DNA of 64,000 bases. Origin: Amycolatopsis arida (GTDB lineage Bacteria; Actinomycetota; Actinomycetes; Mycobacteriales; Pseudonocardiaceae). This document shows positions 58,552 to 64,000 of the stretch, in pieces (position 1 is the stretch's first letter; every line of letters starts with the position of its first letter). Below the pieces are notes generated by a model. It worked only from the letters and a program-made list of their open reading frames with translations. It made no database searches and was not told the DNA's origin. The stretch covers positions 315,731 through 379,730 of the forward strand of contig NZ_FOWW01000001.1 in the NCBI RefSeq assembly GCF_900115565.1, written 5' to 3'. A program made the translations under genes and the position numbers.

Positions 58552-58776
58552 TCACAACCACCGCCAAGCACGGGGCGCGCGCCGAGTGGCGATCCGCGCA
58601 GGAGATGGGCGACCGCGTATCCGGCCGGCCAGGTCGTCGACGGCGAGTCCGGCCCCGCCCAGGAGCACGAGGTCGGCACGCAGGCCGGGTTCGATGCGGC
58701 CGCGGTCGTGATCCAGTCGTAGGAGCCGGGCTGCTTCGCTGGTCGCCGCCTTGATCGCGCCCGCATCCCCGAGCAC
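58552..58776 (-). pseudogene. Remnant of an amidohydrolase 3' end
   Basis: The minus strand reads IKAATSEAARLLRLDHDRGRIE-type residues followed by PGLRADLVLLGGAGLAVDDL and AGRIRG. This is the C-terminal block of imidazolonepropionase/amidohydrolase family enzymes (A..T...A..L......G.IEPG..ADLV.L). No metal-ligand N-terminal part exists upstream, where another gene starts on the other strand. It is a decayed fragment. Confidence 0.6.
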
Positions 58777-58883
58777 AGCCTTCGCCAGCCGCCACGAGCG
58801 GGGGATGTCCGCTATGGTGACGCTGAGTTCTCGGCCATGGGAGAGCGGGCAACAACAACGCCGAACTGGGGCGCTGCCGACGC

Positions 58884-59443
58884 ATGATTATCGCCATCAT
58901 CCTCTGCGAGATCGCGTTCTGGGTCGCCCTTGCGTCGGGCCTGATCACCCGTTATGTCCTGAAGTGGAAGCGGACCTCCACCGTCCTGCTGGTGTCGACG
59001 CCGCTGATCGACGTGGTGCTCATCACCATCACGTTCGTCGACCTGTCCCGGGGTGGCGCGTCCGAGTTCGCGCACGGGCTGTCCGCGTTCTACATCGGCT
59101 TCTCGCTCACGCACGGGGCCCGCACGATCAGGTGGGCCGACCGGTGGGCGGCGTACACGTGGGCGGGAGGCCCCAAGCCCCAGAAGCGGCGGCTGTACGG
59201 CGACGAGGAACGCCGTTACCAGTGGCGGGAGTTCGCCCGGGTGTGCGTCGCCGCCGGCTCGCCGCGACGATTCTCGTCATCGGCCTGTTCCTGGCCGATC
59301 CGGAGAAGACGTTCTGGCTGTACTACTGGCTCGTCGTCGTGGTGTTCTTCGTCCTCACCTGGCTGGCCATCGGCCCGATCAAATCCACGATCAAACCCAA
59401 GCAGCCCCCCAAGGAATCCACCCCGGAGACCTCCCGCGGCTGA
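58884..59443 (+). pseudogene. Hypothetical membrane protein broken by a one-base frameshift
   Basis: The frame from the ATG at 58884 gives MIIAIILCEIAFWVALASGL, a further helix STPLIDVVLITITFVDL, and reads to REFARVCVAAG near 59255. It then loses homology, while the frame -1 to it continues with AATILVIGLFLADPEKTFWL and helices to a TGA at 59441. Joined, they make a four-helix membrane protein of about 185 residues ending PPKESTPETSRG, of a kind common in actinomycetes and of unknown function. One base seems missing within GCCGGCTCGCC (around 59253-59263). Sequencing error is possible. Confidence 0.65.
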
Positions 59444-59445
59444 TC

Positions 59446-59481
59446 CCGTCCGGGGCCGGAGTGGTACCCGGCCCCGGACGG
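59446..59481. terminator. Perfect 14-bp hairpin between convergent genes
   Basis: CCGTCCGGGGCCGG (59446-59459) and CCGGCCCCGGACGG (59468-59481) with an 8-base loop, starting three bases after the membrane-protein stop and ending six bases before the stop of the leftward pseudoprotease gene. It probably terminates both transcripts. Confidence 0.75.
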
Positions 59482-59487
59482 CGTGGG

Positions 59488-61011
59488 TCACAGCAGTCGG
59501 CAGCTGTCCGGTGCGGCGACCACGTTGTGTGTGCGGTTCCAGCGCCTACTGAGGAGCTTGCCTCCTCTGGTCCCGGTCTCCGCCCACTTCTGCGCGTCCG
59601 GCAGGTACCGGTACCAGTACGAGGCGTCGTTGTACCAACTCGAGCGGATGCCGTACAGGATGTCCGCGCCCGCGGACGTGATCGAGTGGTACATGTTCCA
59701 CGCGGCCCCGATCTGCCCGGAGCGGGAGATCCAGCGCTGACCTTCGGCATCGTAGTGGTGCCGGAACAACTTCCCGTCCGGAGTGCGGGCGTACAACACC
59801 CCGTCACCGGCCGCCACGATGAGGTCGTACTGCCCCCAACCGCTCTCCACCACCCGGTGCTCCCACCGTTTCGTGGCGTGGTCATAGGACCGCCAGTGGA
59901 GGTTGCCATCGGGCTCGATCGTGTAGATGTGACCCTTGCTGTCCGCGGTGACCCGGTTCCGGTAGGCGTCGGTGGTGTACCGCTCCCAGCCGTAATCGAT
60001 CACGTCGTACCAGTGGTCGGGGTTCGGTCGGTCCCACCCGGTGCCATTCCATCGGAGCCGGCGGAGTTCGCCATTTTCCTTCGCGCCGTAGACGACGCCG
60101 TCCACGCTGGCGAACGCACGCCCGTTCAGCCATCCCGGCCCGCCGATACGGAAGCCGTCGATCCACGAGTCGTTGCCGTAGCGGGGCGCGGTGTGCTGGT
60201 CCAGCCACATCGTGTCGTCGGGGTGCACGGCGAAGATCGGCACCGCCGACTTGCATTCGATGTACAGGTTGGGGACGTGCTGACGCAACCACGGGTCCAG
60301 CCCGTCCACCCGCGTCTCAATGCCGCCCTGCCGAGTCTCGCTCACCTCCAGGCAGCCCTTCTGCCAGGAGGCGCTGTTAATCGCGACCAGCTCAACCGCG
60401 CCGTTCCGCTCGCGCAGCGCCGGCCCGCCCGCGTCACCCTTGCACGTGCTCGCGCCGTCCTCCCCCACCACCTCAACGGTGGTCGACGCGACGGACTGAA
60501 CCCTGAACCGAGCATGCTGCAGCTTGTCCGGCACCCACACGTCCTCGGTCCGCCCGAACCCCGCGACCCGCAACACCTCCCCCTGACCAGGAGCAGTACG
60601 CGCGATCGCCGGCCGATCCACGTTCCACACGGGCTCGGCGAGCCTACCCAGCGCAACGTCCCGCTCAGGGTGCGAAACCACAGACATCACGGAGACAGAC
60701 TTCCCCGCGTTCGTCGCCAGATCGGGCCTCCCAATGATCGCCTCCGCCATCGGCGACCCAGCCGCTGCCGCCTGCACCCCGTTACCGCTGAAGCAACTCC
60801 TGGCGGTGAGCACCCACTCCGGGTCGATCAGGACGCCGGTACAACCGCGGGCTCCAGAAACCTCGATCTTCGCGATGAACCCGTAGTCCACCGCCCGCGC
60901 GACACCACCACCCGCCACAGCGTGCGCCGGCGGACTGACCAGCGCTCCTGGCACCAGAACCGCGACCAGTGCACCAGCACACCAGCCCTTTCGGTGATAT
61001 TTCGTAGACAT
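59488..61011 (-). CDS. Secreted trypsin-fold pseudoprotease with tachylectin-like propeller
   Basis: A 507-residue exported protein. Signal peptide 1-32 ends PPAHA. Residues about 33-265 have the S1 trypsin fold; the triad is broken as in the first locus: TARSC gives Ser72 in place of His, Asp118 is kept (ERDVALGRL), and GDAGGP gives Ala194 for the serine. Fold cysteines (GCTG/RSC, TCKG/KGC) are kept. Residues about 275-507 contain tachylectin-2-like blades (GWERYTTD, VIDYGW, VVESGWGQYDLIVAAGDGVLYARTPDGKLFRHHY), so a carbohydrate-binding propeller replaces the LGFP repeats of the copy at 14837. The start at 61011 has GGGAAGA upstream; an ATG at 61041 overlapping the preceding stop (ATGA) is the alternative. 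It follows the small secreted gene. Confidence 0.87.
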   Translation of the reverse strand: MSTKYHRKGWCAGALVAVLVPGALVSPPAHAVAGGGVARAVDYGFIAKIEVSGARGCTGVLIDPEWVLTARSCFSGNGVQAAAAGSPMAEAIIGRPDLATNAGKSVSVMSVVSHPERDVALGRLAEPVWNVDRPAIARTAPGQGEVLRVAGFGRTEDVWVPDKLQHARFRVQSVASTTVEVVGEDGASTCKGDAGGPALRERNGAVELVAINSASWQKGCLEVSETRQGGIETRVDGLDPWLRQHVPNLYIECKSAVPIFAVHPDDTMWLDQHTAPRYGNDSWIDGFRIGGPGWLNGRAFASVDGVVYGAKENGELRRLRWNGTGWDRPNPDHWYDVIDYGWERYTTDAYRNRVTADSKGHIYTIEPDGNLHWRSYDHATKRWEHRVVESGWGQYDLIVAAGDGVLYARTPDGKLFRHHYDAEGQRWISRSGQIGAAWNMYHSITSAGADILYGIRSSWYNDASYWYRYLPDAQKWAETGTRGGKLLSRRWNRTHNVVAAPDSCRLL

Positions 61012-61037
61012 CGATCTTCCCACTGTCGGCAACGTCT

Positions 61038-61547
61038 TCATGCGGCGGCCCGAATTTCCAGCAGCGTCGCTGGGCCATTGTCCGGATCAGTACCCTCGCC
61101 GATCGAGGTCCAGCCGTTTCTGGCCACGTCGTAGTGCTTGGTGCTTCCCTTCTCCGCCACCGCGACCTGAATCGCGTGATCGTCACCTTTGGCCAGGTAA
61201 ACCTCGGGAACCTCCAACGTCAGGTACCCGCCCCGAGGAGCGATCCGGAAGCAGAACTTTCCCTTGCTCCGACTCCAGACCTCCATCAACTGACCACTGT
61301 TGTCACACTCAACCAGAAGGATATTCCCATCGCCCTTGCGCAGGAGAATCCCTCGTTCCTGAAGGATCTTGTTCGCGCCAGGATACGTGTAGTCCTCGAC
61401 GATGGACGGCGGCTCCTCGGCCGGCTGCTGTTGAGCGGCAGGTCCACTCACGCTGCCAGCCGCCGAGCCTGTCGTCATAGTGACGACGCCGGCAGTCAAT
61501 GCGGCACCGAGAGCGGCGAGCGCGGGACGCAACCAGGTGCGTAGCAA
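61038..61547 (-). CDS. Small secreted protein of unknown family (module protein, copy 2)
   Basis: A 169-residue exported protein. Signal peptide from LRTWLRPALAALGAALTAGV with cleavage near residue 30. The mature part (EEPPSIVEDYTYPGANKIL, KGDGNILLVECDNSG, KFCFRIAPRGGYLTLEVPEV, WTSIGEGTDPDNGPATLLEI) aligns end to end with the protein at 14254-14820, including both cysteines. I chose the TTG at 61547, because the leader before it (AAAAGGGGACCGAA) matches the leader of the first copy (GAAAGGAACCGAG); an ATG at 61589 is possible. It is divergent from the second ALF-repeat gene. Confidence 0.8.
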   Translation of the reverse strand: MLRTWLRPALAALGAALTAGVVTMTTGSAAGSVSGPAAQQQPAEEPPSIVEDYTYPGANKILQERGILLRKGDGNILLVECDNSGQLMEVWSRSKGKFCFRIAPRGGYLTLEVPEVYLAKGDDHAIQVAVAEKGSTKHYDVARNGWTSIGEGTDPDNGPATLLEIRAAA

Positions 61548-61797
61548 TTCGGTCCCCTTTTCCCCTTCGCGACCATTAGACTGAGCCATTCGGAGCAGTG
61601 CTTTGCTCCTCGGTCGACAACTCGAACACACGACCCTAGACAACCAAGTAAAACACCACCAAGAACATCAGGCTTCGAAGTGGCCCATATCACTTTTACT
61701 CTCGTGTGTGTAACGAACGGTCATCTCGACGCGAGCCACAAGCATGGCGGTCCTGGAATGAGGACGGCCTGCCCATGCGACCCAACCGGGGGGAATC

Positions 61798-64000
61798 ATG
61801 TCGGCTGATAGAGCCGGAAATCGTGGAATTCTCGCGCTTGTTCTGACGGTGGCGCTCACCATCGGGCTGCTCAGCACGTCATGGACGACTCAGTCCGCGA
61901 CGGCCGTTGCGAGCACGTCCAGCACGAACGATGACAGCCAGCTCAGTGCCCGAGGACAAGCACTGGAGTTGTGGAAGTCTGGCGGACCGGCGATGCGAGC
62001 CGCCGCAGAGGACGCGCTCACCGGTTCTGACGAGGCCGTTCGAGCGTTTCTGGACGCCGGACGTCACGTCGCCGCCGAGCACGACAACCGGATCAGGGTG
62101 GCTCGGCTGTTGGCCACTGGGGGCCGGGGAGTCAAGGATGCCGCCCAACAGGCGCTCAGTGGACCAGTCGAGGAGCTGCCCGCGTTCCTGGAGTCCGGCT
62201 GGCAGGGTCCGTGGGAACACGATCTTCGGGTACGCGTCGCACAGATCCTGGCCGCGGGTGATCGCGGGGTGCGAGAGGCCGCACAGGCGGCTCTGGACGG
62301 GACGACCGAAGACCTGTGGCAATTCGTGCAGTTCGGGCAACACCAGGCCCGCGAGCATGACGACCGGGTGAAGGTGGCCCAACTGCTGTCCTCCGGCGGT
62401 CCCGAAGTCCAGAAGGCCGCGCAGATCGCCCTGGACGGCACCGTCGAGGACCTGCGGGAGTTCCTCGAGACCGGACAGCACGTGGCCCGAGAACGGGATG
62501 AGGAGACCACCACGATCGCCGGTCTGGCCGCGGTCGCCAGGGAGGCGGGGCAACGTGCCGCGGCCGAAACCGAGGCAGCGAAGCAGGCCACCGAGCGAGC
62601 TCTGCACGCCGCGCAGCTGGCCAAGGAGGCCGCGCAACGGGCGGCAGCCGAAACCGCCGCCGCCAAGGACAACGCGGCACAGGCCGCCGCTGCGGCCGGA
62701 CGCGCGGCGAACGCGGCCGAGCGGGCGGCCCACGCCGCCCAGGATGCCATCAGCGCGGCCAACGCCGCGAACCACGCCGCCCGAGTGGCCGCGAACGCCG
62801 CCGCCCGTGCCGCGACCGCCGCGTCGCTGGCCAACCAGGCCGCGTCCCGCGCCTACCGCGCGGCTTCAGCGGCGGCCAACGACGCCTCCCAGGCCGCGGC
62901 CGCCCGGCAAGCTGCCGTGGACGCGCGAAACGTGGCAGCCAATGCGCGACGGGCCGCGGAGGCGGCGAAGGCTGTCGTCGATGCCGCCTACGCCGCCAGT
63001 GGTGCCGCTCGCGCCGCTATCAGCGCTAGCGCCAACGCAGCAGCCGCCGGACAGGCGGCACACGAAGCCAGTGGCCATTCCGCCGCGGCCGGGGCTCAGG
63101 CCGAGCGCGCCCGCGTCGCCGCCGCGCGAGCGAACCGGGCGGCCGCCCGGGCGACGCGCGCCGCCAACGCGGCGGATGCGCTCGCGCGAGAAGCGGGGCG
63201 TGCCGCCAACGAGGCACACGCCGCCGCCAACCGGGCGGCGGACAATGCCGAGGCAGCGGCTAGAGCAGCCGACGAGGCCGCCGCGCACGCTGGTGACGCC
63301 GAACGCGCGGCGCAAGCGGCCGCGGCACACGCGGCCGCCGCCAAGCAGGCCGCGGATCAGGCCACGGCAGCCGCCACGCAGGCCCGCGACGTAGAGCAAG
63401 CCGCACGTGCGGCCGAGGCGGAACGACTGGCGACCCAGAAAGAGGAAGCCGTCGAAGTCGCGCAAGAACTCCGCGCCGAGTACGACCGGCTCAAGTCCGA
63501 CATCGCGTGGGACACCGAAGAGGCCGCTCGCCGTGACGAGGAAGCGAACCGGCTGCTCGCCGAAGCGAGGCAACCCGACGCTCCACAGCCAGTAGTGGTG
63601 AGCAACGGCCGGAAGGTCGCCATGCGCGTCCTGACCACCGGGGGCCCGTGGAGCCAGGCCGCCGCCGAGACCACGCTCGCCGGCACCGAAGCGCAGGTCG
63701 TCCAGTTCGTACGGACAGGCCTGGGCCTGGCCACCGAGCAGGATGATCGAGCCCGGGTAGCGCACATCGCCGCGACGGGCGAGCCAGCCGCTCTGCGGGA
63801 GGCCGCCGAAGCAGCCCTGGCCGGCAGCTACGAGCAGGTGCGAGAGTTTCTCCGGACCCAGGACTACGAGGGCCGCGAGCACGACGACCGGATCGCCATC
63901 GCCCAGATTCTCACCAACGCCGGACCGGCCGTCCGGGACGCGGCGAACGCGGCGCTCGACGGCACTCCGGCCGACCAGCGAGAGTTCCTGCGCACCGGGC
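61798..64000 (+). CDS. ALF-repeat secreted protein, paralogue of the toxin (3' end beyond window)
   Basis: At least 734 residues. Signal peptide GILALVLTVALTIGLLSTSW. ALF repeats from about residue 50 to 230 (ALDGTTEDLWQFVQFGQHQA, ALDGTVEDLREFLETGQHVA), an Ala-rich coiled coil 230-590 (NAANHAARVAANAAARAATA), then the start of a second ALF block (SNGRKVAMRVLTTGGPWSQA). Domain order matches the protein at 9953-14038 throughout. The C-terminal tip, which would tell whether it carries HINT and a toxin, is not in the window. GGGGGG precedes the ATG. It faces the second small-secreted/pseudoprotease operon, as in locus one. Confidence 0.85.
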   Translation, partial: MSADRAGNRGILALVLTVALTIGLLSTSWTTQSATAVASTSSTNDDSQLSARGQALELWKSGGPAMRAAAEDALTGSDEAVRAFLDAGRHVAAEHDNRIRVARLLATGGRGVKDAAQQALSGPVEELPAFLESGWQGPWEHDLRVRVAQILAAGDRGVREAAQAALDGTTEDLWQFVQFGQHQAREHDDRVKVAQLLSSGGPEVQKAAQIALDGTVEDLREFLETGQHVARERDEETTTIAGLAAVAREAGQRAAAETEAAKQATERALHAAQLAKEAAQRAAAETAAAKDNAAQAAAAAGRAANAAERAAHAAQDAISAANAANHAARVAANAAARAATAASLANQAASRAYRAASAAANDASQAAAARQAAVDARNVAANARRAAEAAKAVVDAAYAASGAARAAISASANAAAAGQAAHEASGHSAAAGAQAERARVAAARANRAAARATRAANAADALAREAGRAANEAHAAANRAADNAEAAARAADEAAAHAGDAERAAQAAAAHAAAAKQAADQATAAATQARDVEQAARAAEAERLATQKEEAVEVAQELRAEYDRLKSDIAWDTEEAARRDEEANRLLAEARQPDAPQPVVVSNGRKVAMRVLTTGGPWSQAAAETTLAGTEAQVVQFVRTGLGLATEQDDRARVAHIAATGEPAALREAAEAALAGSYEQVREFLRTQDYEGREHDDRIAIAQILTNAGPAVRDAANAALDGTPADQREFLRTG

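Overview
The window is 64 kb of very high-GC DNA with dense, often overlapping genes, GTG and TTG starts, Tat and Sec exported proteins and the domain repertoire of a mycelial actinomycete. I infer a member of the Pseudonocardiaceae or a close relative; no rRNA or tRNA gene is present to confirm this. No complete phage or transposon is visible.

Layout: an HrpA-type helicase (cut by the left edge), a lactate-monooxygenase-like flavoenzyme, and a Tat protein/GMC oxidoreductase pair with a PucR regulator (1-8977). At 9135-16474 lies an accessory island: a giant secreted ALF-repeat/HINT polymorphic toxin with its overlapping HEAT-repeat immunity gene, facing a small secreted protein and a secreted trypsin-fold protein. 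From 16618 to 24152 come an MFS exporter, Uma2 nuclease, flavin reductase, GH172 enzyme, AraC regulator, O-methyltransferase and DinB protein. At 24432-33466 a seven-gene operon (gcvP-gcvT-gcvH-glyA-lipA-sdaA-gntR) sits behind a tandem glycine riboswitch and converts glycine to serine and pyruvate. At 34160-40086 a glnA-like/amidotransferase/aldehyde dehydrogenase/SDR operon diverges from an ethanolamine-type permease. If the substrate is ethanolamine, this route ends in glycine and would feed the neighbouring operon. At 44685-57084 is a complete myo-inositol catabolic locus with its own ABC transporter and LacI repressor, built around a perfect double operator.

The right edge (59488-64000) repeats the plan of the 9-16 kb island: a second ALF-repeat protein, cut by the window end, diverges from a second copy of the small secreted protein and a second trypsin-fold protein. 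Both trypsin-fold proteins have lost the catalytic His and Ser (to Ser and Ala) but keep the Asp and fold cysteines, so they look like inactive pseudoproteases. Each carries a different C-terminal binding module (LGFP repeats versus a tachylectin-like propeller). This duplicated three-part module (ALF giant, small secreted protein, pseudoprotease-lectin) is the strongest candidate here for an undescribed system.

Other notable points are a lipA copy with foreign codon use that lacks a conserved active-site stretch, two genes broken by single-base frameshifts (a secreted dioxygenase with a carbohydrate-binding tail, and a small membrane protein), and two copies of a roughly 100-bp intergenic element with DnaA-box-like sites.
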